A model generated the notes under the pieces. It did not search any database. It saw only the letters and a list, made by a program, of their open reading frames with translations, and was not told where the DNA came from. The position numbers and the translations under genes were made by a program. From CAZQAA01 sp964591255 (GTDB lineage: Bacteria; Desulfobacterota; DSM-4660; Desulfatiglandales; Desulfatiglandaceae), in NCBI GenBank assembly GCA_964591255.1, contig CAZQAA010000074.1:1-25647 (forward strand): 25,647 bases of DNA, in the 5' to 3' direction. Numbering within the stretch: the stretch's first letter is position 1; the number at the start of each line of letters is the position of its first letter. Below, piece after piece: positions 7,852 through 14,919 of this stretch.

Positions 7852-7922
7852 AAAGAAAAACCAACCGCTGGAGAAGCGGCCGGTTTTTCTTAGGAGGAAA
7901 GAGTAGGGTTTTTGTTTTGCAC
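7852..7922 (-). ncRNA. Predicted sigma-54-dependent small RNA (~71 nt)
   Basis: No ORF occupies this stretch. A sigma-54 promoter (7948-7933) predicts an RNA start near 7922, and the minus-strand transcript meets an intrinsic terminator ending in a U-rich tract at about 7852. The RNA would have a ~31-nt single-stranded 5' part (GUGCAAAACAAAAACC, then UACUCUUUCCUCCU) and a 17-bp terminator stem. UUUCCUCCU (complement of 7892-7900) is an anti-Shine-Dalgarno sequence, so translational repression of target mRNAs by pairing is the natural guess. It lies on the same strand as, and directly downstream of, the NtrC-type regulator gene, like crcZ after cbrB in Pseudomonas. I recognise no known RNA family. 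Existence is inferred from promoter, enhancer, IHF and terminator signals in correct order, not from expression. Confidence 0.62.
7853..7891. terminator. Bidirectional intrinsic terminator (era / small RNA)
   Basis: AAGAAAAACC (7853-7862) pairs with GGTTTTTCTT (7882-7891), and inside it CCGCT (7865-7869) pairs with AGCGG (7875-7879) around a 5-nt loop. Read on the plus strand (end of era) an AA/CC mismatch breaks the stem. Read on the minus strand the same positions become two G.U pairs, giving a continuous 17-bp stem followed by UUUUUCUUU. The hairpin is therefore better formed for minus-strand RNA, which supports a minus-strand transcript ending here. Confidence 0.85.
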
Positions 7923-7932
7923 TTTAATATTA

Positions 7933-7948
7933 TGCAACATCTTTGCCA
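7933..7948 (-). promoter_or_regulatory. Sigma-54 (-24/-12) promoter
   Basis: On the minus strand TGGCAAAGATGTTGCA matches the sigma-54 consensus TGGCAC-N5-TTGCW at all but one position of the two boxes, with exactly 10 nt between GG and GC. The invariant GG is at 7947-7946 and GC at 7935-7934, placing the RNA start near 7922. The only thing downstream on that strand before a terminator is the predicted small RNA. Confidence 0.75.
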
Positions 7949-7976
7949 AAACGAATAATTTTATCGGTAAAAGCTA

Positions 7977-7989
7977 TAACAGATTGATA
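7977..7989 (-). promoter_or_regulatory. IHF-consensus site between enhancers and sigma-54 promoter
   Basis: Minus-strand TATCAATCTGTTA is a perfect match to WATCAANNNNTTR. Its centre is about 60 nt upstream of the predicted RNA start and lies between the enhancer-like palindromes and the -24 box, where IHF commonly bends DNA to bring an NtrC-type activator to sigma-54 polymerase. The consensus is short, so chance matches occur; the position is what makes it credible. Confidence 0.5.
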
Positions 7990-8047
7990 AGAAAGGAGTT
8001 TTTATAGGTAATAGACAGGGGCTTTTCTTTTCATTTATTTCTGGTTG

Positions 8048-8063
8048 GTGCAATTTTTTGTAC
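8048..8063. promoter_or_regulatory. Enhancer-like palindrome 1 (proximal)
   Basis: GTGCAA-TTTT-TTGTAC is a near-palindrome (one mismatch per arm pair) about 133 bp upstream of the predicted small-RNA start. Extended by its flanks, it matches the reverse complement of the second copy at 8125-8140 over GGTRCAATTTTTTGTAC. Two spaced copies at this distance are typical of binding sites for sigma-54 activators. Confidence 0.6.
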
Positions 8064-8124
8064 CAGAAGATTTAAAAAAGTAGCTTTTGCTTTATAACAT
8101 GTTTAAATTACAGTTGAATTGGAA

Positions 8125-8140
8125 GTACAAAAAATTGTAC
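8125..8140. promoter_or_regulatory. Enhancer-like palindrome 2 (distal)
   Basis: GTACAA-AAAA-TTGTAC has perfect 6-bp arms and begins 2 nt after the stop codon of the response regulator gene. It is an inverted copy of the element at 8048-8063, 77 bp away centre to centre and about 210 bp upstream of the predicted small-RNA start. The adjacent NtrC-type regulator is the obvious candidate to bind it (inference). Confidence 0.6.
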
Positions 8141-8142
8141 CG

Positions 8143-9507
8143 TTAAATGGCAATATTGTATTTCTTGATTTTGTGTTGCATAAGGCTCTTGGTAATCCCC
8201 AGGCTCTTTGCAGCGTGCGCCTGGACATAATTGTTTCGTGCCAGTGCCCTTTTTATTAATTTTTCTTCCACCTGTGCCAATGCCATAGAAAGTGGCATAT
8301 CTGGGGGGATAAACCTCTCCACATCAAAGTCGGACTCGCCGCCTGTAAGTTCGACAGATAGATCTTCAAGTCGCACAACGCCGTCTGGGCTGAGTATTAT
8401 TGCCCTTTCAATAGTATTCTCCAGTTCCCTCACATTTCCAGGCCATGAGTAATTGTAAAAAACTTTCCATACTTCAGGTCTCAATTCTACGTGTTTTACC
8501 CCCACATCTTCACGGTATTTTTCTATGAAATGTTTAACAAGCAGGGGAATATCATCAATCCTTTCCCGTAAGGGGGGAACCTCAATATTGATCACATTAA
8601 GTCTGTAAAACAGGTCTTCACGGAAAACGCCTTCTGCCACATCCTTTTTGATATCCCTGTTTGATGCAGAGATGACACGGACATTGGTTTTTATGGTTCT
8701 GGTTCCACCGACCCTCTCAAATTCCATTTCCTGCAGAACACGAAGAAGCTTCACTTGAAGAGCAGGGGGCATATCACCTACTTCATCCAAAAACAATGTC
8801 CCCATATCCGCCATTTCAAAACGCCCTTTTTTCATGACAGCAGCTCCTGTAAATGCGCCTCTTTCGTGTCCGAACAGTTCGCTTTCCAGGAGTGTTTCTG
8901 TCAACGCACCGCAATTTATAGATATAAAGGGGGCATTCTTTCTTTCGCTTTCATAGTGAATAGCCTTGGCAATTAGTTCTTTGCCCGTACCGGAAGGGCC
9001 AGTAATAAGTATGGATGCCTTGGACTTGGCCACCTTAGTGATAGTGTCAAAAACTGTAAGCATTGATTTGCTTTTGCCAATAATATTGCCATGCCTAAAA
9101 CGGTCTGATAGGGCCTCATTCAGGAGCCGATTTTCTTTTATGAGTCGATGATTCTCAAGCGCCTTTTTGATAGTCAATTTAAGCTGCTCATTCTGGAAAG
9201 GCTTGGTGATATAGTCATAGGCATGTTTTTTCATAGCCTCTACGGCCATTTCGATTGTTCCATAGGCGGTCATCATGATGACCGGGAGTTCAGGTCTTAT
9301 TTTTTTGCACTCTTCCAAGAGTTCTATGCCGTTCATCCCAGACATTTTCATATCTGTAACAACAAGGTCCAAATCTGCTTCCCGAACCAGGCGCAATGCA
9401 TCGGCTCCATTTGTAGCGGTAACGATTTCATAACCCTCTGATGCTAAAAGTGCGTCAAGGACTACAAGGTAATTTTTTTCATCATCTACGATAAGCACTG
9501 TTTCCAT
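8143..9507 (-). CDS. Sigma-54-dependent NtrC-family response regulator
   Basis: A 454-residue enhancer-binding regulator. Receiver domain 1-120 with acidic pocket D8-D9, phosphoacceptor D52 and K102. The AAA+ sigma-54-interaction domain follows: Walker A GPSGTGKE (170-177), the sigma-54 contact loop GAFTGA (217-222), Walker B LFLDEVGD (238-245), and the SWPGNVRELEN segment near 354-364. A Fis-type HTH lies at about 411-450 (ARNNYVQAHAAKSLGITKSL). I prefer ATG 9507 (METVLIVDDE); an in-frame GTG at 9519, which shares its first base with the kinase stop codon, would add four residues. Coupling to the kinase makes it the cognate regulator. Its likely targets include the sigma-54 promoter of the small RNA just downstream. 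The closest named type (AtoC/ZraR/HydG-like) cannot be fixed from sequence alone. Confidence 0.93.
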   Translation of the reverse strand: METVLIVDDEKNYLVVLDALLASEGYEIVTATNGADALRLVREADLDLVVTDMKMSGMNGIELLEECKKIRPELPVIMMTAYGTIEMAVEAMKKHAYDYITKPFQNEQLKLTIKKALENHRLIKENRLLNEALSDRFRHGNIIGKSKSMLTVFDTITKVAKSKASILITGPSGTGKELIAKAIHYESERKNAPFISINCGALTETLLESELFGHERGAFTGAAVMKKGRFEMADMGTLFLDEVGDMPPALQVKLLRVLQEMEFERVGGTRTIKTNVRVISASNRDIKKDVAEGVFREDLFYRLNVINIEVPPLRERIDDIPLLVKHFIEKYREDVGVKHVELRPEVWKVFYNYSWPGNVRELENTIERAIILSPDGVVRLEDLSVELTGGESDFDVERFIPPDMPLSMALAQVEEKLIKRALARNNYVQAHAAKSLGITKSLMQHKIKKYNIAI

Positions 9508-9518
9508 TAAATAGCCCA

Positions 9519-11000
9519 CTATTCATATATCTTTGGTAAATCCATAATGACTGTAGTACCAGAATTTTTTCCACCAATGGTCTCTTCTCCCTTACTTGTT
9601 ATCTGCATGCCACCCCCATGTTCTTCAATAATTTTTTTGACTATGGATAACCCTAGGCCTGCACCTTTATCCTTGGTACTAAAAAAGGGAGTAAATATCT
9701 TTCTAAGATTTTCACTGCTGATACCACATCCTGTATCCCCAATTATTACCCTATAAGCCGTCTCACTCTCTTCCACCTTGATCACTATACTACCACCATT
9801 TTCCATAGATTGCATGGAATTGATTAAAATATTGAGAAATCCCCGATAAAGCATTTCTGGATCTGCCCTTAATTTCAGGGTTCTTCCGTTTAAATTATGA
9901 CTGACAGATATATTTAACCTCTTTAATTCAGTTTGTAAGAAGGAGATGTTTTTTCTGAGGATATCGTCCAAGCGGCAATCTTGAATATTGGGTTTCGTGG
10001 GCCGTGCAAAATCTAAAAATTCTGTCACAATATTGTTAAGACGCGTTGCCTCCTCTGTAATCACACCCGATAATTTTTTTTGTGTGCCCTTGCTGTCAGG
10101 CATGCTGCCTAAGAGTTCGGCCGTGCTCTTTATAATCCCTAAGGGATTTCGGATTTCGTGAGAAACTCCTGCAACCATTTGTCCTAAGGCTGCGAGGTGT
10201 TCCGCACGATTCAGTTGGGCCTCAAGTTCTCTCTGTTCACTGGCACGTGTATCTATGATTTTTTCTGCTTTACGAACGATAAATAACAGGGCAACGAATA
10301 TTAAACTCATAATTAGTATTGAAAGGCCAAATACGAGATACTGAAATTTTATTATGTTGTGGTACTCCCTGGTAAGATCTTGGATCAGCTCAAGAACACC
10401 TATGACTTCGCCCTTTTCTCCTGTAAATGGATTCACTCCCCTTTCACCGGTGACCGGATTCAGGCTGTTCATAGGAAGATATGTCCTTAGCTCTTTTTTG
10501 TCTGTCTTACCTTGGTTGTCAGATGTGCGGGCAGCCTCTGACATCGATATTATCCGGGAATAATGGCGGCCTTTAACAGCACTTTTGTATCCTGGGCTCT
10601 CAATAGTTTTTTTCCCGATTAATTTGGGATCAGTGCTGTAAGCTATGACATTTTTTTCTATGTCGTATATGGTGACTGTCTCTATATTAAGCCCGTGGAT
10701 AGTATTTTTTACAATTTCATCTACCCACTCATATTGCCATTTTTCACTTAAAGTTATTTTTCCAAAACGTCTAATAACAGGGATGGCAAAATCCCGAAAG
10801 ACTCGATAGTTCAAATTTTCACCCAGCAATAGTGCATAATTTTCATAACTTTTCATGAGTACATTTTTTGCCTGTTTCGAGATTACCATTGAAAACGGAA
10901 AACTGAATATTATCAGTACGATGAAACTGGCATATGCAAAGAATTTTACGAGACGGAACGGTTTTTGTTCTGATTGAGAGTTTTTTTTATGTGCCGTCAT
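9519..11000 (-). CDS. Membrane-bound sensor histidine kinase
   Basis: A 493-residue kinase. Membrane spans near 18-41 and 219-243 enclose a ~175-residue periplasmic sensor region that looks like a Cache/PAS-type domain (IETVTIYDIEKNVIAYSTDP, a typical strand pattern). The dimerisation domain has the H-box GVSHEIRNPLG with phosphorylated His281. The ATP domain has N394 (N-box), DTGCGIS (422-428), the F-box FTPFFSTK and GAGLGLS (446-452). There is a coiled-coil linker at about 244-268 and no clear HAMP or cytoplasmic PAS domain. ATG 11000 has GGGGA about 10 nt upstream. It is translationally coupled to the NtrC-type regulator. The signal sensed is unknown; the layout resembles AtoS/ZraS-type kinases. 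Confidence 0.92.
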   Translation of the reverse strand: MTAHKKNSQSEQKPFRLVKFFAYASFIVLIIFSFPFSMVISKQAKNVLMKSYENYALLLGENLNYRVFRDFAIPVIRRFGKITLSEKWQYEWVDEIVKNTIHGLNIETVTIYDIEKNVIAYSTDPKLIGKKTIESPGYKSAVKGRHYSRIISMSEAARTSDNQGKTDKKELRTYLPMNSLNPVTGERGVNPFTGEKGEVIGVLELIQDLTREYHNIIKFQYLVFGLSILIMSLIFVALLFIVRKAEKIIDTRASEQRELEAQLNRAEHLAALGQMVAGVSHEIRNPLGIIKSTAELLGSMPDSKGTQKKLSGVITEEATRLNNIVTEFLDFARPTKPNIQDCRLDDILRKNISFLQTELKRLNISVSHNLNGRTLKLRADPEMLYRGFLNILINSMQSMENGGSIVIKVEESETAYRVIIGDTGCGISSENLRKIFTPFFSTKDKGAGLGLSIVKKIIEEHGGGMQITSKGEETIGGKNSGTTVIMDLPKIYE

Positions 11001-11071
11001 GGGATGATTCCCCTGAGTTCGCTGTGCCGGATAATGCCAAGGAGGTTGTTTCTATTGTTAAGCAAATTTCT

Positions 11072-11100
11072 TTGACTGCAATACATGGCGATGATATCAT
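11072..11100 (+). promoter_or_regulatory. Sigma-70-type promoter for the radical SAM gene
   Basis: TTGACT (11072-11077) and TATCAT (11095-11100) are separated by exactly 17 nt, each one base from consensus. The predicted start near 11107 gives a leader of about 48 nt to the ATG at 11155. ATGATATCAT (11091-11100), a perfect 10-bp palindrome, covers the -10 box and could be an operator. Confidence 0.65.
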
Positions 11101-11154
11101 TTTTTTTTAAAATCATCAGCCTTATTCCTTATTTTTTGTCTACTATTACGGGTT

Positions 11155-12441
11155 ATGGATAACTCCAATAATAATCTCCCATATATGCTTTATGCCGATG
11201 ATGATGGAAATGTATATGAACACCCTTATTTGCGTATGGCAGGATTTTTTGCCGGCACTCCCGCAGTTATAAGGGAAAACGATCTTGTCCAAATGCCCTC
11301 ATACAGCAAGCTTTTTTACATCCCCGACTGTCCCCCCATAGGTCTTGATCCTGTTACGGGTGAATATATAACGGTACCAGAAATATCAATTGACGATGTC
11401 ACCACAAAAGTTTACGCAGTAGCGGCTTTCCTAGAGCCGGGTCTTGTTCGTAGCCATTTGCCAGCAGTGGATTACGGACATAAATCGTACATATTGCCTG
11501 CTTGGGCATATACGGCAGTTGGATTTAAGGATGGCCGTTACTGGGCAACAGCCTTTTGGGTGGAAAAAAGCCATAGATGGAATCCCCGCAATTTTGACGA
11601 CAATGATTTGCTTCCCGCTATCCAGGAATACAAGGAAAGGCGTCCGTATGGGCGGCTTGTAGAGCATTTGATCAATTGTGCCGTTAATAATCACTGCTTT
11701 GCTGCCAAAAACCTGTTTCTTGTCAGATGGGAGGCCCCTGTTCCGGTAAGTACAAGCTGTAATGCAGACTGCCTTGGATGTATTTCCATGCAAACAGATG
11801 ATTCCTCGTGCCCTTCCCATGAAAGGATATCCCATGTTCCGTCAAAAAATGAGATTGTATCCCTGGCCGTGGGGCATCTTGAGCGTGCTCCTGAGGCCAT
11901 TGTCAGCTTCGGCCAGGGATGTGAAGGAGAGCCTTTGACCTGTTACAGGCTCATAGCTGATAGTATCAGAGAGATCAGGATGCGTACGTCAAAAGGGACA
12001 ATCAATCTCAATACAAATGGGAGTATGCCTGACCGTATTCAAGAGATTATCGAAAATGGTCTGGATTCCATTCGAATAAGCCTAAACAGTTTTAGGCCGG
12101 AGTTATATCAAGCCTATTACCGTCCGAAAGGTTACGGTTTGGATAATGTTATAAGATCCATTTCTCTGGCGAGAGAGATGGGTATTTATACAATGATAAA
12201 TTACCTGGTTTTTCCAGGAATTACCGACCAGAAAGAGGAGATAGATGTATTAAAAGAAGTGATTAAAGAAACAGGCGTAAATTTTTTGCATTTCAAGAAC
12301 TTGTGTATTGATCCACACCTTTATATAAGGAGTCTCCCCGCGGGCGATTCTCCTGCGGTCGGTATGAAAAATCTGGCGTACATGTTGAGAAAAGAATTTC
12401 CTGATCTGGAAATTGGTTATTTCAATCAGCCTGTTCGGTAG
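11155..12441 (+). CDS. Uncharacterised radical SAM protein with N-terminal extension
   Basis: A 428-residue protein. Residues 1-190 form a distinct N-terminal region (YADDDGNVYEHPYLRMAG, later LPAWAYTAVGFKDGRYW) without a motif I know. The radical SAM core starts at C202-x3-C206-x2-C209 (CNADCLGC), followed by SFGQGCEGEPL (251-261), the usual SAM-contact strand, and INLNTNGSMPD. No second cysteine cluster typical of SPASM enzymes is seen, so a single 4Fe-4S cluster is likely. The substrate is unknown. A good promoter lies upstream; the ribosome site is weak (GGGTT). A PurD-like ligase is convergent downstream and a MEMO protein lies beyond it. It is not the usual radical SAM partner of the AmmeMemoRadiSam set, as far as I can tell by eye. 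Confidence 0.8.
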   Translation: MDNSNNNLPYMLYADDDGNVYEHPYLRMAGFFAGTPAVIRENDLVQMPSYSKLFYIPDCPPIGLDPVTGEYITVPEISIDDVTTKVYAVAAFLEPGLVRSHLPAVDYGHKSYILPAWAYTAVGFKDGRYWATAFWVEKSHRWNPRNFDDNDLLPAIQEYKERRPYGRLVEHLINCAVNNHCFAAKNLFLVRWEAPVPVSTSCNADCLGCISMQTDDSSCPSHERISHVPSKNEIVSLAVGHLERAPEAIVSFGQGCEGEPLTCYRLIADSIREIRMRTSKGTINLNTNGSMPDRIQEIIENGLDSIRISLNSFRPELYQAYYRPKGYGLDNVIRSISLAREMGIYTMINYLVFPGITDQKEEIDVLKEVIKETGVNFLHFKNLCIDPHLYIRSLPAGDSPAVGMKNLAYMLRKEFPDLEIGYFNQPVR

Positions 12442-12484
12442 GGGATATCCATACATAAATAAAATAAGACAGAAATGATGGTTT

Positions 12485-13843
12485 TTATATTCCGATTGTT
12501 TTTCTGAAACGCAGACAGTTTGCGCCGTTATTGTTATGATCTTCAAAGATCACACGTTTGATGTTACGATAGGCCTTATCTCTTGCCTTTTCCAGAGTAG
12601 AGTCACCGGCAACAACATGAAGGACCCTTCCCCCATATGTGACTAACCCCTTTTCATTATCTTCATCAACGCCTGCAAAATAAATGGCTATGCCTGGCTC
12701 AATTTCATCAAGGCCCAGAATCCTGTGCCCTTTCCCGTAACGGCCGGGATATCCCTTGTTCCATCCTCTGGATGCCTTTGATCGGCCTTCCATGGCAATT
12801 ACATCCACATAGTACTGTTTGTTCCATGTCTGTTCTATATTGTCCAAAGTGCCGTCCCATACGGCATTCCCTATTTCAAAAAGGTCTGTGCTCAATTTTC
12901 TGGCAATTACCGGCCATTCCGGATCTCCATGTCTTACGTTTATCTCAAATACGTCCAGCTTGTTGTAAGGATCCAGATTAAGACCAAAGTAAAGAACTCC
13001 CTTGTAATTCCATCCCAAGTCATTATATATGGCATTAACCGTGGGGTTTACAATCTCTTTTATAATACGGTTGACAAGCCAAGGGCTTAGGAGTCTGTGA
13101 GGACAATAACAACCTGTTCCTCCTGTATTGAGATTTCCTCCGAATTGGTCAATCTTTTCCCTGTCTTCAGCATCAAAGGCAGGCTTGTAATCTTGTGCAA
13201 GCATCTTTAATGGTAGGACATGTGTGCCATCTAAGTATGCAAAAAATGAAATTTCTGTGCCATATTTTCGCTCTTCAATAACAATTCGATTCCCGGAATC
13301 ACCAAATGCCTTCTTAACCATTATTTTTTTAATGGCAGCCTCTGCATCTGGAACATCATTGCACACGATACAGCCTTTGCCTGCAGCAAGACCGTTTGTC
13401 TTTACTACCACTTGGTAGCCAATGTTTCGCACATATGCTCTGGCTTCATTGGCGTCATCAAATACCCTGTATTCTGGCTTAGATACCCCTATCCTTGTAA
13501 GCAGATCATCAGTAAATGCGCGATCGCTTTCGAGCCGTACATATTCTTTTTTCGGCCCGATCGTGCGGACCCCCCTTTCATTAAGGATGTCGATTAACCC
13601 TTCCTCAAGTGGATTTTCAGAACCAACATCAACCAGGCATATATCCTTTTCTATACAAAAATCGGCCACATGATGGATATTTTTAATAGGAACTCTTTCA
13701 ATAAGTCCTCTTTGGCCTTTAGGTGTATAGGATATTCCAGGATTTCCCGGTACAAAATAGACTTTGTCTACATGCTGGCTATCCCCGTATTTGTCAGCAA
13801 GACAGTGATCTCTGCCACCGGAACCGTAAACCAATACCTTCAT
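12485..13843 (-). CDS. PurD-like ATP-grasp ligase (phosphoribosylamine-glycine ligase family, divergent)
   Basis: A 452-residue protein with the layout of PurD, which joins phosphoribosylamine and glycine with ATP in purine synthesis. Seen in order: N-terminal GSGGRDH (7-13; usual form GSGGREH), GLAAGKG (151-157) of the ATP-grasp fold, NTGGTGCYCP (239-248; usual NTGGMGAYSP), and the metal-binding E300-x-N302-x-R-x-G-D-P-E309. ATP and metal residues are kept, so it should be active, but several substrate-side motifs differ and it is longer than the usual ~425 residues. It may be the purine enzyme of this lineage or a paralogue with another amine/acid pair; I therefore give no symbol. It is convergent with the radical SAM gene and divergent from the MEMO gene. 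Confidence 0.75.
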   Translation of the reverse strand: MKVLVYGSGGRDHCLADKYGDSQHVDKVYFVPGNPGISYTPKGQRGLIERVPIKNIHHVADFCIEKDICLVDVGSENPLEEGLIDILNERGVRTIGPKKEYVRLESDRAFTDDLLTRIGVSKPEYRVFDDANEARAYVRNIGYQVVVKTNGLAAGKGCIVCNDVPDAEAAIKKIMVKKAFGDSGNRIVIEERKYGTEISFFAYLDGTHVLPLKMLAQDYKPAFDAEDREKIDQFGGNLNTGGTGCYCPHRLLSPWLVNRIIKEIVNPTVNAIYNDLGWNYKGVLYFGLNLDPYNKLDVFEINVRHGDPEWPVIARKLSTDLFEIGNAVWDGTLDNIEQTWNKQYYVDVIAMEGRSKASRGWNKGYPGRYGKGHRILGLDEIEPGIAIYFAGVDEDNEKGLVTYGGRVLHVVAGDSTLEKARDKAYRNIKRVIFEDHNNNGANCLRFRKTIGI

Positions 13844-14049
13844 TCCAATAAAATCCTTTCTGTTGTGCGTTCTCTTACAGTTTGATCCAAAATATGATTT
13901 GTTCGTGCATTTTTTTTAATTTTATTTTATAAAAGGATAAAAGACAAGATCATATTGTGAAGTTCCTGCGCTTCCCTTCTCAGTATCAATCTGTTACGTC
14001 ATGTTTTCCAGTATGGAACTGTGCAAAAAAATTGAGAGATGGTTATGAT

Positions 14050-14898
14050 ATGGATGTACGACCGGCAATATTTGCAAAAATGGGATGGTACCCTGAAGAC
14101 AGGGAGGAGTGTCTGACACTTATCCAGAAATGGAGCGGCAATGGCATAGATGTCAAGGCCACGGATGTGATGCGCCTGGGAGGGATCGTGCCGCATGCAG
14201 GATGGTATTTTTCAGGGGAGATTGCCTGTACGGTTTTTCGCTGTCTGAAGCCCATTCAGCCGCAGTTGGTTATTGTTTTCGGAAAGCACCTATCAGTGTC
14301 TTCGCCTCGTACTATTATGGTGGAAGGCCTTTGGGAAACACCATTAGGAGATATAGAGATTGATACAACCCTTGGATCTGTATTAACAAAGGAATTCGAT
14401 TTCACAATAGAGACAGCTTCCCGTTTTGAACAGGATAATACTATAGAGCTTCAGCTACCATTTATAAAATATTTTTTTCCTGAAGCAAAATTATTGCCGG
14501 TCGGATTGCCGCCTACTCAGGAAAGCCTTTCAATTGCCAGCAGATGTGCTAGGCTTTGCCATGAAATGGGTATAACTGCTATTGCTGTGGGTTCCACGGA
14601 TCTTACCCATTATGGGCCAACGTATGGTTTTGTGCCGGCGGGAATTGGTAGGGAGGCAACAAGGTGGAGCATTAATAACGATGAGCGTGTGATTGAACAT
14701 ATGATTTCCATGGAGCCTTCACTGGTAATGGAGGAGGCATTGGCAAACCATAATGCATGCTGTCCGGGCGCGTGTGCGTCGGCCATTACCGTGTGCAAGG
14801 AACTGGGTGCAAAAACAGGGGAAAAATTGATGTATGCCTCTAGTTATGATAAAAGCCCTGGATCAAGTTTCGTAGGATATGTGGGAGTAATATTTTAA
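14050..14898 (+). CDS. MEMO family protein (AmmeMemoRadiSam system protein B-like)
   Basis: A 282-residue MEMO-family protein. Family motifs: VRPAIFAKMGWYP at the N terminus, VPHAGWYFSG with H49, FGKHL with H80, GSTDLTHYG with H187, and NACCPGA with C238. These four residues match the metal-ligand pattern of human MEMO1 (His49, His81, His192, Cys244). The frame is open back to a GTG at 13957, but the family begins at the WYP motif and no ribosome site precedes the GTG, so I take ATG 14050. In many prokaryotes MEMO is encoded with an AMMECR1 protein and a radical SAM protein; here a different-looking radical SAM gene is near and no AMMECR1 gene is in the window. Bacterial function unknown. A crotonase gene follows 21 nt later. 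Confidence 0.85.
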   Translation: MDVRPAIFAKMGWYPEDREECLTLIQKWSGNGIDVKATDVMRLGGIVPHAGWYFSGEIACTVFRCLKPIQPQLVIVFGKHLSVSSPRTIMVEGLWETPLGDIEIDTTLGSVLTKEFDFTIETASRFEQDNTIELQLPFIKYFFPEAKLLPVGLPPTQESLSIASRCARLCHEMGITAIAVGSTDLTHYGPTYGFVPAGIGREATRWSINNDERVIEHMISMEPSLVMEEALANHNACCPGACASAITVCKELGAKTGEKLMYASSYDKSPGSSFVGYVGVIF

Positions 14899-14919
14899 TT
14901 GAGGAGGTCTGATCTGAAA

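Noticed and set aside
7906..7921. Plus-strand GG-N10-GC with TTGCA (sigma-54-like)
   Set aside because: The -24 box is only GGG and otherwise does not match TGGCAC. No plus-strand transcript makes sense from here, and the paired palindromes would lie downstream of it. The minus-strand promoter at 7948-7933 is far better.
7912..8007. Short plus-strand frame opening at a TTG after AGGAGGAAA
   Set aside because: Spacing from the AGGAGG is about 15 nt, codon content is poor, and the AGGAGG is the complement of the predicted small RNA. No reason to call a peptide.
8048..8066. Minus-strand CTGGTAC...TTGCAC read as a second sigma-54 promoter
   Set aside because: GG and GC are 11 nt apart; sigma-54 requires 10. 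The element is better explained as an enhancer-like palindrome.
11431..11835. Minus-strand frame of 134 codons opposite the radical SAM gene
   Set aside because: It is antisense to a gene with clear family motifs, has no ribosome site and resembles no known protein.
14021..14038. GTGCAA-AAAAA-TTGAGA resembling the enhancer palindromes
   Set aside because: Arm spacing is 5 rather than 4 and the right arm mismatches; the poly-A core alone accounts for the likeness.
13957..14049. 31-codon N-terminal extension of the MEMO gene from a GTG
   Set aside because: There is no ribosome site at usable distance, and the family begins at the VRPAIFAKMGWYP motif just after ATG 14050.
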